64,000 nt of DNA from contig NZ_FRBR01000007.1 of the NCBI RefSeq assembly GCF_900142665.1, positions 62,001 to 126,000 on the forward strand, read 5' to 3'. The notes beneath the pieces are model-generated. The model did not search any database, was not told the origin of the DNA, and saw nothing but the letters and a program-made list of their open reading frames with translations. Shown piece by piece: positions 31,177-41,036 of the stretch (the stretch's first letter is position 1; every line of letters starts with the position of its first letter). Both the position numbers and the translations under genes were made by a program. The DNA is from Roseovarius pacificus. Its GTDB lineage: Bacteria > Pseudomonadota > Alphaproteobacteria > Rhodobacterales > Rhodobacteraceae.

Positions 31177-32484
31177 TCAGCTTTCGCCGAAGACCCGTTT
31201 GAAGATCGTATCGACATGCTTGGTGTGATAGCCCATGTCGAATTTTTCCTCGATCTGCTCCTTGCCGAGGGCCGCGACCACGTCTTTGTCGGCCAGCAAC
31301 TCCTCCTTGAAGTCGGTTCGCTCTTCCCAGACCTTGAGCGCGTTGCGCTGCACCATGGCATAGGCGTCTTCGCGGCTGACGCCCGCCTGGGTCAGGGCCA
31401 GGAGCACGCGTTGTGACATGACGAGGCCGGGGAACTTGTTCATGTTCTCCAGCATGTTCTCGGGGAAGATCAGCATCTTGTCGATCACGCCGGTGAGGCG
31501 GGCGAGGGCGAAATCGAGGGTGATGGTGGCGTCCGGGCCGATCATCCGCTCGACCGAGGAATGCGAGATGTCGCGTTCATGCCAGAGCGCCACGTTTTCC
31601 ATCGCCGGGACCACGGCGGAGCGCACGAGGCGGGCGAGGCCGGTGAGGTTTTCGGTCAGCACCGGGTTTTTCTTGTGCGGCATGGCGGAGGAGCCTTTTT
31701 GCCCCATTGAGAAGAATTCGGCGCCTTCCAGAACCTCGGTGCGCTGCATGTGGCGGATCTCGATGGCGATGTTCTCGATCGAGGAGGCCACGACGCCCAT
31801 CGCGGCGAAGAAGGCGGCGTGACGGTCGCGCGGGATGACCTGTGTGCTGATCGGTTCGGGGCTGAGGCCCAGTTGCTTGCAGACATGTTCCTCGACGCGC
31901 GGGTCGATATTGGCGAAGGTGCCGACCGCGCCGGAGATGGCGCCGGTGGCCACCTCCGCGCGCGCGGTTTTCATGCGGGCGAGGTTGCGATCCATTTCGG
32001 CATAGAAGCGCGCGAAGGTAAGGCCCATGGTGGTGGGTTCGGCGTGGATGCCGTGGCTGCGGCCCACGCGCAGGGTATTCTTGTGCTCGAGCGCGCGGCG
32101 CTTGAGGGCGGCGAGCAGCCCTTCGATATCGGCGATCAGGATGTCGGCGGCGCGTACCAGTTGCACGTTGAGGCAGGTATCCAGAACGTCCGAGGAGGTC
32201 ATACCCTGATGCACGAAGCGGGCCTCATCGCTGCCGACATGTTCGGCGAGGTGGGTGAGGAAGGCGATGACGTCATGTTTGGTGACGGCCTCGATCTCGT
32301 CGATGCGGGCGACATCGAAGTCCACGTCCTTTGCTTTCCAGACAGCCTCGGCGTTTTCGCGGGGGATCACGCCCAGATCGGCCATGGCGTCGCAGGCGTG
32401 GGCTTCGATCTCGTACCAGATGCGGAACTTGGTTTCCGGTGACCAGATGGCAACCATGTCGGGGCGGGAATAGCGGGGAATCAT
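31177..32484 (-). CDS. purB: Adenylosuccinate lyase
   Basis: Purine biosynthesis enzyme cleaving SAICAR and adenylosuccinate, 435 residues, fumarase/aspartase superfamily. The signature loop GQKGSSAMPHKKNP is present near residue 260, along with HQGMTSSDVLDT and RSHGIHAEPTT. It starts at ATG 32484 (MIPRYSRP); upstream in-frame codons are not family-like. Confidence 0.97.
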   Translation of the reverse strand: MIPRYSRPDMVAIWSPETKFRIWYEIEAHACDAMADLGVIPRENAEAVWKAKDVDFDVARIDEIEAVTKHDVIAFLTHLAEHVGSDEARFVHQGMTSSDVLDTCLNVQLVRAADILIADIEGLLAALKRRALEHKNTLRVGRSHGIHAEPTTMGLTFARFYAEMDRNLARMKTARAEVATGAISGAVGTFANIDPRVEEHVCKQLGLSPEPISTQVIPRDRHAAFFAAMGVVASSIENIAIEIRHMQRTEVLEGAEFFSMGQKGSSAMPHKKNPVLTENLTGLARLVRSAVVPAMENVALWHERDISHSSVERMIGPDATITLDFALARLTGVIDKMLIFPENMLENMNKFPGLVMSQRVLLALTQAGVSREDAYAMVQRNALKVWEERTDFKEELLADKDVVAALGKEQIEEKFDMGYHTKHVDTIFKRVFGES

Positions 32485-32575
32485 GTGACGAACCTTTGCA
32501 TCTGCTGTATCGGTTGGCGCGGGTTTAGACGGAAGGCGCCTCAGCGGCAAGCGGATGGCACCGGGGTGAGACGCA

Positions 32576-32995
32576 TTGAGTGAAGCGGAAAGCGACAGGG
32601 CGGCGCGCGTGCTGGCCGATTTCGAGGGGCGCTGGCGGATGGCGCGCCGGATCGGGCAGGCGAACGGCCCCGATGCGCGGCTGGAGGGCGAGGCGTGCTG
32701 GAGCCCCGTGGCCGAGGGATTGCTGTGTGAGGAGCGCGGTGTGCTGAGCGTCGAGGGCCAGCCGCCGCTGGAGGCGCATAGGCGATATCTGTGGCGCGCC
32801 GATCTGAGCGTGTGGTTCGACGATGGGCGCTATTTCCATCAGGTGCCGGGGCAGGGCGGGCCTTGCGGGCATTGGTGCGCGCCCGATCAGTATGACGGGG
32901 TTTACGATTTCAACCGCTGGCCGGTCTGGCGTTGCACATGGCAGGTGCGGGGGCCGCGCAAGGACTACCGGATGGTGACGGAGTACCGGCGGTAG
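32576..32995 (+). CDS. DUF6314 family protein
   Basis: Soluble protein of 139 residues, predicted beta-rich. It has a lipocalin-like pattern: an N-terminal FEGRWRMARRI, a central WRADLSVWFDDGRYFHQVP, and HWCAPDQYDGVYDF with a C-terminal GPRKDYRMVTEYRR. These match the uncharacterised DUF6314 family. The apparent start is TTG at 32576. It is divergent from purB and 180 bp ahead of the DUF3445 gene. The function is unknown. Confidence 0.75.
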   Translation: MSEAESDRAARVLADFEGRWRMARRIGQANGPDARLEGEACWSPVAEGLLCEERGVLSVEGQPPLEAHRRYLWRADLSVWFDDGRYFHQVPGQGGPCGHWCAPDQYDGVYDFNRWPVWRCTWQVRGPRKDYRMVTEYRR

Positions 32996-33044
32996 GGTGT
33001 GTGGCGGTGGTGATACGGGGCGCGGCCCCCGTCGCGCGCCATGC

Positions 33045-33127
33045 GGCCTGTCCGGGGCTGAAACGATCCCCCGGATCGTTTCCGGGACGCCCCTCATCCC
33101 CCGGGAAATTTTCGGAAAGAAGAAGGG
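33045..33127. repeat. Dispersed intergenic element, copy 2, with a perfect hairpin
   Basis: Behind the DUF6314 stop, GAAACGATCC-CCC-GGATCGTTTC (33060-33082) forms a perfect 10-bp stem that may terminate transcription. The surrounding CGGGGCTGAAA, CATCCCCCGGGAAATTTT and GAAAGAAGAAG segments match the order found at 10497-10590. Confidence 0.55.
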
Positions 33128-33175
33128 ACGGTCTTTCGGGATGGACAGGCGGGACTGGCCGGGTAATGTCGCGCC

Positions 33176-33910
33176 ATGACTGGTATTTTTCAGAAGAGCA
33201 CCCCCTATGAGGTGAGTGCGCAGAAGCGTTTGCCGGGGGTCGGGCCGCTGGACCCGGCGGACTGGTTGATGGTGGACGATGCCTTTGGCGCGCAGATGGC
33301 CGAGCGTGAACGGCTGCTGCGCGAGCGGCGCGGCGATGTGCTGGCCATCATGCCGGAGGGGCGCGCGGCGGCGGAGGAATTGCTGGAATTCGTGCTGGAC
33401 TGGCTGGCGCGGCATTCGCCGGGCTACGATGTGGCGGCGGATCGTGTCCGGCGGCCCGATGGCGTGACGGTGCAGGTCGACCGGGACGATCCGATGGGGA
33501 CGCTGGGGCATCTGGTGCAGGAAGATCTGTGCCTGATGGAGAAGCAGGGCGATGAGCATGTTCTGACGGCTGCCGTGCTGTGTTTTCCGGCCAGTTGGCG
33601 GCTGTCGGACAAGATCGGGCGGCCCCTGACGACGATCCATGTGCCTGTAGACGTCTATGACGATGCGCTTGCACGGCGGGTGCAGCGGCTGTTCGACGGG
33701 GTGCAGGTGGAGCGCCCGCTATGGCGCTTCAACGCGCTGCATTATGCCGATCCGGCATTGTTCCAGCCCGAAACGCGGGACGAGCCGCGCACCGACGATG
33801 CGGGCGGCGCCTATCCTTATCTGCGCAGCGAGCGGCAATGCGTTCTGCGCCTGCCCCGGACGCGCGCCTGCGTTTTTTCGATTCACACGTTCTTGCTGGC
33901 CGGGGCCTGA
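33176..33910 (+). CDS. Heme-dependent oxidative N-demethylase family protein (DUF3445)
   Basis: Protein of 244 residues with the DUF3445/HODM pattern: RLPGVGPLDPADWLMVD near the N-terminus, LGHLVQEDLCLMEKQ, VLCFPASWRLSDKIGRPLTTIHVPV and WRFNALHYADPALF, then LRSERQCVLRLPRTRACVFSIHT. Characterised members are heme subunits of dimethylamine-type mono-oxygenases with cysteine-coordinated or novel heme sites. Partner subunits are not adjacent, so the substrate is open. Confidence 0.82.
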   Translation: MTGIFQKSTPYEVSAQKRLPGVGPLDPADWLMVDDAFGAQMAERERLLRERRGDVLAIMPEGRAAAEELLEFVLDWLARHSPGYDVAADRVRRPDGVTVQVDRDDPMGTLGHLVQEDLCLMEKQGDEHVLTAAVLCFPASWRLSDKIGRPLTTIHVPVDVYDDALARRVQRLFDGVQVERPLWRFNALHYADPALFQPETRDEPRTDDAGGAYPYLRSERQCVLRLPRTRACVFSIHTFLLAGA

Positions 33911-33913
33911 GAT

Positions 33914-34630
33914 TCAGGTGGAGACCGGCATGACGTCACGCAGCATCGAGTAGACGAACAGGGAGGCGCCGAGCGCCGGCACATGCAGCATCAGGGTCAG
34001 CGCCAGGGTATGGATGGTCAGGCGCAAGGGCTGTGTCGGCTCGGCCCGCGTGGTGAGCCATTGCGTCAGCGGCGAGGCCTGCGCGGTGTCCGAGGAGATT
34101 TCGATTTCATCGTCATCGGGGGCGGGGGTGAAGCTCCAGGGGTGTTGGGGCTTCGGCTTGGGCGGGGGATGTGCGCTGCTGTTTTGCGGTGCGGCGGTAT
34201 CGCAGGGTGTTTGCGCCGACAGCCGGAGCAGGTCGAACACGTCGTCGATCAGTTCGGGACCGACGGTGCGAGAGGCCGGGCCATGCAGGACGGCATGGGC
34301 GGGCAGGAATTCCTGTGTGCGATCGACGATCTGGTCGGCGACGAAGCCCAGTGACCCGCCGTCGATCAGCGCATTGCCGGCCTGATCCGAAGGACCGACC
34401 GCCGCGATCAGGTGCCACGAGCCGTCATCGTCATCCGGGGGAAGCCAGCCAAGCGCCACGCGCAGGTAATCGCGCTCGATCAGTGCGATATCGTCGCAAT
34501 CCCAGGTCAGGCTGCGTGTTCTGGCGTCGGCCAGTTGGAAGGACAGGTCGAATTCCTCAACGATATCCTGAAATTCCATGCGCGGACATGCGCGATACTC
34601 GAACCCGACGACAATACCATGGGACTGCAT
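33914..34630 (-). CDS. Hypothetical protein with C-terminal membrane segment (paralog A)
   Basis: Protein of 238 residues, no recognised family. The N-terminal domain (about 1-120) contains EFQDIVEEFDLSF, CDDIALIERDYLRVALGW and SWHLIAAVGPSD. A Pro/Lys-rich linker (about 145-165) leads to a C-terminal hydrophobic segment (LTIHTLALTLMLHVPALG). The N-terminal pattern DIVE...DD.A+......R+.+G is shared with the protein at 35730-36581. It is convergent with the DUF3445 gene and downstream of the transglycosylase gene. Confidence 0.7.
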   Translation of the reverse strand: MQSHGIVVGFEYRACPRMEFQDIVEEFDLSFQLADARTRSLTWDCDDIALIERDYLRVALGWLPPDDDDGSWHLIAAVGPSDQAGNALIDGGSLGFVADQIVDRTQEFLPAHAVLHGPASRTVGPELIDDVFDLLRLSAQTPCDTAAPQNSSAHPPPKPKPQHPWSFTPAPDDDEIEISSDTAQASPLTQWLTTRAEPTQPLRLTIHTLALTLMLHVPALGASLFVYSMLRDVMPVST

Positions 34631-34709
34631 AGCGCCAATTCCTGTCAGGGTTTGAACTTTGTCTTACCCCCATAAGGCGGTGCAACTTTGGAGTGAATTT
34701 GATGCAAAT

Positions 34710-34739
34710 GAGGCGGAACAGTGAAATCTGCTCCGCCTC
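34710..34739 (-). terminator. Hairpin behind the lytic transglycosylase gene
   Basis: GAGGCGGA/TCCGCCTC forms a perfect 8-bp stem extended by a CAG/CTG pairing with one mismatch. It lies 43 bp beyond the stop at 34782. There is only a short T run, so it may be a weak terminator or an mRNA end stabiliser. Confidence 0.55.
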
Positions 34740-34781
34740 GGGGGGGGAATCAGTTGTTTTTGGGAGCGGTCCCGTAAGGGT

Positions 34782-35600
34782 TCAGCCGCCTGCGTCGATC
34801 TCTGCGGCCATGATGGCGATCGCCTTTTGATAGACCCCGGCGGCGTTCCATTCCCTGATCGCGCGGAAATTCGGCTGTCCTTCCTGATAGCCCTGTCCGG
34901 GTTGCCAGCCTTTCTGGCGCAGGTAATTCGCGGTGGAGGCCAGGGCGTCGGCCTGGTCGTAGAAGTCCACGCGCCCGTCGCCATTGGCGTCGACCCCGTA
35001 TTTCAGGGCGTTGCCCGGCAGGAACTGGGTGTGCCCCAGTTCGCCATGCTTGGCGCCGCGCGTGTCGCCGGTGATGGTGCCCTGATCCACCAGTTTCAGC
35101 GCGCCGATGGCGTGGGGGACGAAAAACGCCGAGCGGCGGCAATCATAGGCCAGCGTGGTGATGGCCGACACAACGCGGCTGTCGCCCATGAAACCGCCAA
35201 AGCCGGTTTCCATGCCGTGAATCGCGATCAGAACGCCGGCAGGCACGCCGTAACGTTGTTCGAGCGCGTTGTAGAACTGGGGGTTGCGGGCCTTGCGCGT
35301 GCGCCCCTGGGCCACGATGGTCGAGGCCCCGCGCACCTGCATGAACTTGTCCAGCGAGTATTTGAAACTTTTCTGGTTGCGGTCGGCGGCGATGGTGCGG
35401 CTGGCGTATTGGGCATTGGCAAGGGCCTGAAGGCCGCGGTTTCCAACGCCTGCGCGGGCGGCTTCCTGTGCGAAGGCCGCTTTCCAGGCGGCAAAGCCCG
35501 ACCCGTTATTGCCGCAGGGGGCGGCGGTGGCTGTGCCGGGCAACAGGCCGAGGGCGAAAAGGGAAAAGGCGGCGATCGGGCGGGACCATCTGGACATCAT
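34782..35600 (-). CDS. Lytic murein transglycosylase (MltB-like, SLT_2 family)
   Basis: Periplasmic peptidoglycan-cleaving enzyme forming 1,6-anhydroMurNAc ends, 272 residues. A signal peptide (IAAFSLFALGLLPGTATA) is followed by the MltB-type catalytic domain. Motifs are GVPAGVLIAIHGMETGFG, with the catalytic Glu, GHTQFLPGNALKYGVDANGDG and ADALASTANYLRQKGW. It is shorter than E. coli MltB and has no lipobox, so it is probably soluble. The start is one of two adjacent ATGs (35600/35597) with GGAGCG upstream. It is flanked by two related hypothetical genes. Confidence 0.93.
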   Translation of the reverse strand: MMSRWSRPIAAFSLFALGLLPGTATAAPCGNNGSGFAAWKAAFAQEAARAGVGNRGLQALANAQYASRTIAADRNQKSFKYSLDKFMQVRGASTIVAQGRTRKARNPQFYNALEQRYGVPAGVLIAIHGMETGFGGFMGDSRVVSAITTLAYDCRRSAFFVPHAIGALKLVDQGTITGDTRGAKHGELGHTQFLPGNALKYGVDANGDGRVDFYDQADALASTANYLRQKGWQPGQGYQEGQPNFRAIREWNAAGVYQKAIAIMAAEIDAGG

Positions 35601-35729
35601 CGGGCGCTCCTGCAGAAAAAAATCCTGTCGTGGTGCAACTCTAGCCGAGGGGGCGGTTTGCCTCAAAGGCAAATCTGGTGTCCGGCCGCCGCGGGGCGGC
35701 GACCGGAGGACCGACAGGCCGCGGCCCGA

Positions 35730-36581
35730 TCAGGACAGGAGGCTCCGGACCGCTTCCATGGCCTGCGCCGTGGTTCCGAAGGTCTGGAACGACAGGAAGG
35801 TGCCGGTCAGGGCCGCCGCCTGCGCCGCAAGCCGCGGGTTTTCGCCTTTGATGAGATTCACCAGCAACAAGGCGATGCCGACGGGCAGCGAGAACAACAG
35901 GACCGCATAGGCCATGAGCCATGCGGACAGACGTTGCGGGGCGCTGAGGGGGGGCTCATCCGGATTGATCTGCGCCGGGCGCGCCTTGCCGGTTTTAGCG
36001 GCTTCGAGATCGGCGTCGGCCTCGCGGAAGAAGCTGCGCAGATCGGCCAGTTCGGACGCACAGGCGCGTGTGCGGTCGGCATCGTGCCCCATGGTCACCT
36101 TGGCCGTTCCGCGCGCCAGGCGCGCGCCCGCCGGTTGGGCAGAGCCCGGCAAATCCGTCGTCATCAACAGGAAGTCCGCGGAGCTGAGCAAGCGGCTGTG
36201 ACCGACCCAGCGGATGTAGTCGGCGGACATCTGCCAGTGCAGATCCTTCAGCACATGGGTCAGGACCATGTCGTTGGTCATACCCTGCCCATCCGTGGTG
36301 GAATCCTTGTCGTCCTGGGCGATGTCCAGTGTCAGCACCCGGGGCACCTGTCGGGAGAATTCGTCGACAAAGGCGTCGTGTTCGATGCCGATGCGCATCG
36401 TGTGGCAGCAACTGGCCACGATCGCGCTGTCGTCCGATTGCACGCGGGTGCCGGTAATCCTGTGGCCTATCCGCGCGAGGGCGACACGCACGCGGTTGGC
36501 GGTTTCGACAATGTCGATGTCTCTCGTACCGAGAAATACCAGTCCTGCTGTAACCCATGTTCGTTCATTGGTCATGCTCAT
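35730..36581 (-). CDS. Hypothetical protein with C-terminal membrane helices (paralog B)
   Basis: Protein of 283 residues, no recognised family. The N-terminal domain has RDIDIVETANRVRVALA, QSDDSAIVASCCHTMRIGI and LHWQMSADYIRWVGHSR. The C-terminus has two hydrophobic helices (LSAWLMAYAVLLFSLPVGIA and a weaker LAAQAAALTGTFLSF). The pattern DIVE...DD.A+......R+.+G and a later AD/AH...+.+G segment match the protein at 33914-34630 at low identity. It lies upstream of the transglycosylase, same direction. Confidence 0.7.
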   Translation of the reverse strand: MSMTNERTWVTAGLVFLGTRDIDIVETANRVRVALARIGHRITGTRVQSDDSAIVASCCHTMRIGIEHDAFVDEFSRQVPRVLTLDIAQDDKDSTTDGQGMTNDMVLTHVLKDLHWQMSADYIRWVGHSRLLSSADFLLMTTDLPGSAQPAGARLARGTAKVTMGHDADRTRACASELADLRSFFREADADLEAAKTGKARPAQINPDEPPLSAPQRLSAWLMAYAVLLFSLPVGIALLLVNLIKGENPRLAAQAAALTGTFLSFQTFGTTAQAMEAVRSLLS

Positions 36582-36723
36582 GCCTGTTTGCAGGGTTTCA
36601 CTATGGTTTCCCTACGCCGACAAGTGGAAGATGGTTTGTTTCAAATATGGATACATTGGGGCAATCGGCCGGAAATGAGCGGATTGTTGCCATCTGGCGG
36701 ATTATCGCCCAGGGCGCGGCATG

Positions 36724-36750
36724 AAAAAGGGCGCCCCGCGAAGGGCGCCC
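36724..36750 (-). terminator. Rho-independent terminator of glnA
   Basis: On the minus strand two GGGCGCCC blocks pair across a 6-nt loop and are followed by TTTTT, 29 bp beyond the glnA stop. Confidence 0.82.
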
Positions 36751-36778
36751 TGATCGTTTCACTGTCCCGTTCAGGTGA

Positions 36779-38185
36779 TCAGCAGCTGTAGTACAGCTGG
36801 AATTCGATCGGGTGCGGGGTGTGTTCGTAGGCTTCGACCTCTTCCATCTTGAGGGCGATATAGCCGTCGATCTGATCCTTGGTGAACACGTCGCCGGCCA
36901 TGAGGAAGTCGTGATCGGCGGCCAGGGCGTCGAGCGCCTCGCGCAGCGAGCCGCAGACGGTCGGGATGCCTTCCAGTTCTTCGGCGGGCAGATCGTAGAG
37001 GTTCTTGTCCATCGCCTCGCCCGGATCGATCTTGTTCTTGATGCCGTCGAGACCGGCCATCAGCAGGGCAGCGAAGCACAGGTACGGGTTGGCCGACGGA
37101 TCGGGGAAGCGGGCCTCGACACGCTTGGCCTTGGGGCTTTCCGTCCACGGGATACGCACGCAGCCCGAGCGGTTGCGGGCCGAGTAGGCGCGCAGAACGG
37201 GGGCTTCGAAGCCCGGGATCAGGCGCTTGTAGCTGTTGGTCGAGGGGTTGGTGAAGGCATTGAGCGTTTTCGCATGCTTCAGGATGCCGCCGATGAAATA
37301 CAGCGCTTCCTGGCTGAGATCGGCGTATTTGTCGCCCGCGAAGAGCGGCTTGCCGTCTTTCCAGATCGACATGTTCACGTGCATGCCGGTGCCGTTGTCG
37401 CCGTAGATCGGCTTGGGCATGAAGGTGGCCGACTTGCCATAGGCCTGCGCGACGTTGTGGATGACGTATTTGTATTTCTGAAGTTCATCCGCCTGTTCGG
37501 TCAGCGTGCCGAAGATCAGGCCCAGTTCGTGCTGGCAGGAGGCCACTTCGTGGTGGTGCTTGTCGACCTTCATGCCGAGGCGCTTCATGGTCGACAGCAT
37601 TTCGCTGCGGATGTCCTGCGCGTCGTCGATCGGGTTGACCGGGAAATAGCCGCCCTTGACGCCCGGACGGTGGCCGGTGTTGCCCATTTCGTACTGGGTG
37701 TCGGTGTTCCACGAGGCGTCCATCGCGTCGACCTCGTAGGAGACCTTGTTGATGGTGTTCGAAAAGCGCACGTCGTCGAACAGGAAGAATTCGGCCTCGG
37801 GGCCGAAGAAGGCATTGTCGCCGATGCCCGAGGATTTCAGGTAGGCCTCGGCCTTTTCGGCGGTGCCGCGCGGGTCGCGGTTATAGGGTTCGCCGGTATC
37901 GGGTTCGACGACCGAGCAGTGAATGCAGAGGGTTTTCTCGGCATAGAAGGGATCGACATAGGCCGACTCGCAGTCGGGCATCAGTTTCATGTCGGAGGCT
38001 TCGATGGATTTCCAGCCGGCGATCGACGAACCGTCGAACATGAAGCCTTCTTCAAGGAAATCTTCATCGACCTCGTCGGCGATCACGGTCACGTGTTGCA
38101 GTTTGCCGCGCGGATCGGTGAAGCGGATGTCGACATACTCGATGTCTTCTTCCTTGATCTGCTGAACGATAGCTTTGTGGCTCAT
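36779..38185 (-). CDS. glnA: Type I glutamine synthetase
   Basis: ATP-dependent ammonia assimilation enzyme, 468 residues, GSI-beta type. Recognisable are the [10 protein letters not shown] loop near the N-terminus, [34 protein letters not shown] and the adenylylation-site tyrosine in [10 protein letters not shown]. It is downstream of glnB (82-bp gap), the standard glnB-glnA operon, so it is expected to be controlled by PII/NtrC and adenylylation. Confidence 0.98.
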   Translation of the reverse strand: MSHKAIVQQIKEEDIEYVDIRFTDPRGKLQHVTVIADEVDEDFLEEGFMFDGSSIAGWKSIEASDMKLMPDCESAYVDPFYAEKTLCIHCSVVEPDTGEPYNRDPRGTAEKAEAYLKSSGIGDNAFFGPEAEFFLFDDVRFSNTINKVSYEVDAMDASWNTDTQYEMGNTGHRPGVKGGYFPVNPIDDAQDIRSEMLSTMKRLGMKVDKHHHEVASCQHELGLIFGTLTEQADELQKYKYVIHNVAQAYGKSATFMPKPIYGDNGTGMHVNMSIWKDGKPLFAGDKYADLSQEALYFIGGILKHAKTLNAFTNPSTNSYKRLIPGFEAPVLRAYSARNRSGCVRIPWTESPKAKRVEARFPDPSANPYLCFAALLMAGLDGIKNKIDPGEAMDKNLYDLPAEELEGIPTVCGSLREALDALAADHDFLMAGDVFTKDQIDGYIALKMEEVEAYEHTPHPIEFQLYYSC

Positions 38186-38267
38186 CCCTTATGTCCCTTT
38201 CTGTCTGGGTCGCGTTTCGGGTTTGGATCGGGGCGCCGGTGTGGCGCCGGTAACGGGTGTTCGGGGC

Positions 38268-38729
<462 letters not shown>

Positions 38730-38782
38730 TTAGGCAATCAGCCCGCATTGTGGGCGGAAATGAATCGCGAGGGCGGGAAACC

Positions 38783-40324
38783 ATGACGGAATTGCTGACA
38801 GCCGCGCTGATGCGCGCCATCGAACGGGCAGCCATCGAGTCGGGCGAGGTGACGGGGCTGGACCTGATGGAGCGCGCCGGGCGCGGTGTGGTCGAGGCGG
38901 TGTTCGAGGAATGGCCCGAGCTGGCCAAGGCCCCGCATCGGGCGGTGGTTCTGTGCGGGCCGGGCAACAATGGCGGCGACGGATTCGTGGTGGCGCGGCT
39001 GTTGAAGGACTGGGGCTGGGAGGTGGAGGTGTTTCTCTATGGAGACCCCACGAAGCTGCCGCCGGATGCCAGGGCGAATTACGAGCGGTGGCGGAAGATG
39101 GGGGAGGTTGGGGCGATCGAAGACGCGCCCCGGTTCGCGCATGAGGCGGATCTGTTCGTTGATGCGTTGTTTGGTACAGGGTTGGCGTGGCCCTTGGAGG
39201 GGGCGGCGTTGACATGGGTCACGGACCGAGAGGCGGACCCGAACGCCCAAGCCAAGACCGTGGCCGTGGATATACCCTCGGGGCTATGTAGTGATAGTGG
39301 GCGTGAATTGGGGCACAATGGCGCGACGGTTCTTGCATCTCTCACGGTATCATTTCACGCGGTAAAACTTGGCCATTACCTGCAATGGGGGCCATTCAAA
39401 TGCGGACGCACTGTTGTTGCGGATATTGGTTTGCGTGCCGACATGCCGCGCGACAGGGTACGTGTTGTCGATGCGTCGCATTCAAAATTCTTCGATAAGG
39501 CGGATGGCGCGCACAAATACACCCACGGCCATGCGCTGATCCTGTCGGGCGGCGCGGGGCGCACCGGCGCGGCGCGGTTGGCGGCGCGGGGGGCGCTCAG
39601 GATCGGGGCGGGGTTGGTGACGCTAGGGGTGCCGGGATCGGCGCAGATGGAAGTGGCCTGTCAAATCACCGCATTGATGCTGCGGCGTGTGGAGGATGGC
39701 GAGGCGCTGGCCGGGGCGTTGGAGGACGAGCGGCTTAATGCGCTGTGCCTGGGGCCGGGGATGGGGATGGAGCGGGCGCGGGACCTGGTGCCGGTGGCGG
39801 TGCGCGCGCAGCGCGCACCCTACGTGGTACTGGATGCCGATGCGTTGACGGCGTTTGCCGACGATCCCGAAGCCCTGTTTGCGATGCTGCATGACAAATG
39901 CGTTCTGACGCCCCATGGCGGAGAGTTCGCGCGGCTGTTCCCGGACATCGCCGAAAAGCTGCATGCGCCTGCGGTGAACGGACCGGCCTATTCCAAGGTG
40001 GATGCCACGCGCGAGGCGGCGAGGCGGGCGGGCTGCGTGGTGCTGTTCAAGGGGCCGGATACGGTGATTGCCGCGCCCGATGGGCGGTGCAGCATCAATT
40101 CGGCCCAATACGAGCGCGCCGCCCCGTGGCTGGCGACCGCCGGGGCGGGGGATGTTCTGGCGGGGTTCATCGCCGGGCTGTTGGCGCGGGGGCTCGCGCC
40201 GATGCAGGCGGCGGAAACGGCGGCCTGGCTGCATGTGGAGGCGGCGCGCGCCTTTGGCCCCGGATTGATTGCCGAGGATCTGCCCGAGATGTTGCCGACC
40301 GTCCTGCGTGATCTGGGGCTGTAA
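38783..40324 (+). CDS. nnrD: Bifunctional NAD(P)H-hydrate epimerase / ADP-dependent dehydratase
   Basis: Metabolite-repair enzyme restoring hydrated NAD(P)H, 513 residues. The N-terminal epimerase (YjeF_N/NnrE) has LCGPGNNGGDGFVVARLL and VDALFGTG. The C-terminal ribokinase-like dehydratase has LSGGAGRTGAARLA, LTPHGGEFARL and the catalytic TAGAGDVLAG. The segment at about 39240-39510, the domain junction, uses visibly less GC-rich codons than the flanks. ATG 38783 is chosen; the frame is open upstream to 38642 without family features. Confidence 0.95.
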   Translation: MTELLTAALMRAIERAAIESGEVTGLDLMERAGRGVVEAVFEEWPELAKAPHRAVVLCGPGNNGGDGFVVARLLKDWGWEVEVFLYGDPTKLPPDARANYERWRKMGEVGAIEDAPRFAHEADLFVDALFGTGLAWPLEGAALTWVTDREADPNAQAKTVAVDIPSGLCSDSGRELGHNGATVLASLTVSFHAVKLGHYLQWGPFKCGRTVVADIGLRADMPRDRVRVVDASHSKFFDKADGAHKYTHGHALILSGGAGRTGAARLAARGALRIGAGLVTLGVPGSAQMEVACQITALMLRRVEDGEALAGALEDERLNALCLGPGMGMERARDLVPVAVRAQRAPYVVLDADALTAFADDPEALFAMLHDKCVLTPHGGEFARLFPDIAEKLHAPAVNGPAYSKVDATREAARRAGCVVLFKGPDTVIAAPDGRCSINSAQYERAAPWLATAGAGDVLAGFIAGLLARGLAPMQAAETAAWLHVEAARAFGPGLIAEDLPEMLPTVLRDLGL

Positions 40325-40328
40325 CGGC

Positions 40329-40362
40329 AAAACGCCCCGTGGCCGGAACCGGCGGCGGGGCG
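40329..40362 (-). terminator. Terminator behind the Hint-domain gene
   Basis: On the minus strand CGCCCC...GGGGCG, with an inner CCGG/CCGG pairing, is followed by TTTTG. It lies between the convergent nnrD and Hint genes. Confidence 0.65.
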
Positions 40363-40386
40363 TCGGATGGGCGGTGTCGCCGGGAT

Positions 40387-40884
40387 TTATGCGGCTTTTG
40401 CCTGTGTGGACTGAACGATCTGTCCGGCCACTTCGATCCCGTCGACATAAAGGATATGCGGGCGGTCGAATTCCAACTGGATCACGATGAGGTTTGCGAT
40501 GCCCTCGCGGCGAATGAATTCACCGTCGATCAGCCGTTCCGCAGGCACCAGCGCCTGACGGGCGCCGAACATCGCCTCGGCGCGCCAGTCCCTGACCAGA
40601 ACACCCTGTCCGGCGGGCAGGATCATGTCGCGATCGGGGCGCGTATCGCCAAGAGATCCGGCCTGAATGACGATGGCGTCGGCCTTGATGCGGCGTTTGC
40701 GGATATTGCGGACAATGGCGGTGCCGGCATCGCGGGTGATGATGCGGTCGCCGGGCCTGACATCGCTGACGGCCTTTTCGCCATCGAGAGTCAGGATGAT
40801 CGAATTGGCCATCAGGCCCGCGTCTTCCATGGGGGTATGGACGGAATTTTCACCGTGTGCCCGCCCGACCGTTTTCGGTTTCAT
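40387..40884 (-). CDS. Hint-domain protein lacking the processing cysteine
   Basis: Protein of 165 residues with a Hedgehog/intein (Hint) fold. The pattern SIILTLDGEKAVSDVRPGDRIITRD (two segments around residues 28-52) matches the usual 'C+.PGT.I.T.DGE..V..LRPGD.V.TRD' domains common in Rhodobacterales. The first-residue Cys needed for autoprocessing is absent (Met-Ala-Asn-Ser in its place). Later segments (QGVLVRDWRAEAMFG, ILYVDGIEVAG) fit the Hint_2 core. No partner domain is fused. The role is unknown. Confidence 0.75.
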   Translation of the reverse strand: MKPKTVGRAHGENSVHTPMEDAGLMANSIILTLDGEKAVSDVRPGDRIITRDAGTAIVRNIRKRRIKADAIVIQAGSLGDTRPDRDMILPAGQGVLVRDWRAEAMFGARQALVPAERLIDGEFIRREGIANLIVIQLEFDRPHILYVDGIEVAGQIVQSTQAKAA

Positions 40885-41036
40885 GGCGTTTCTCGCTATG
40901 TTACTGCCTCAGTTTTTTCCCAGAATATGGCAAGAATGGGTTAATGTCGTGCCTTTTTTGCGGGAGGAAGGCGCTTTTTGCTGTGATTTTTCCTCTCGCA
41001 TCCGATTTGCGGCTTTGCTAAGAGGCGGTCTCACGT

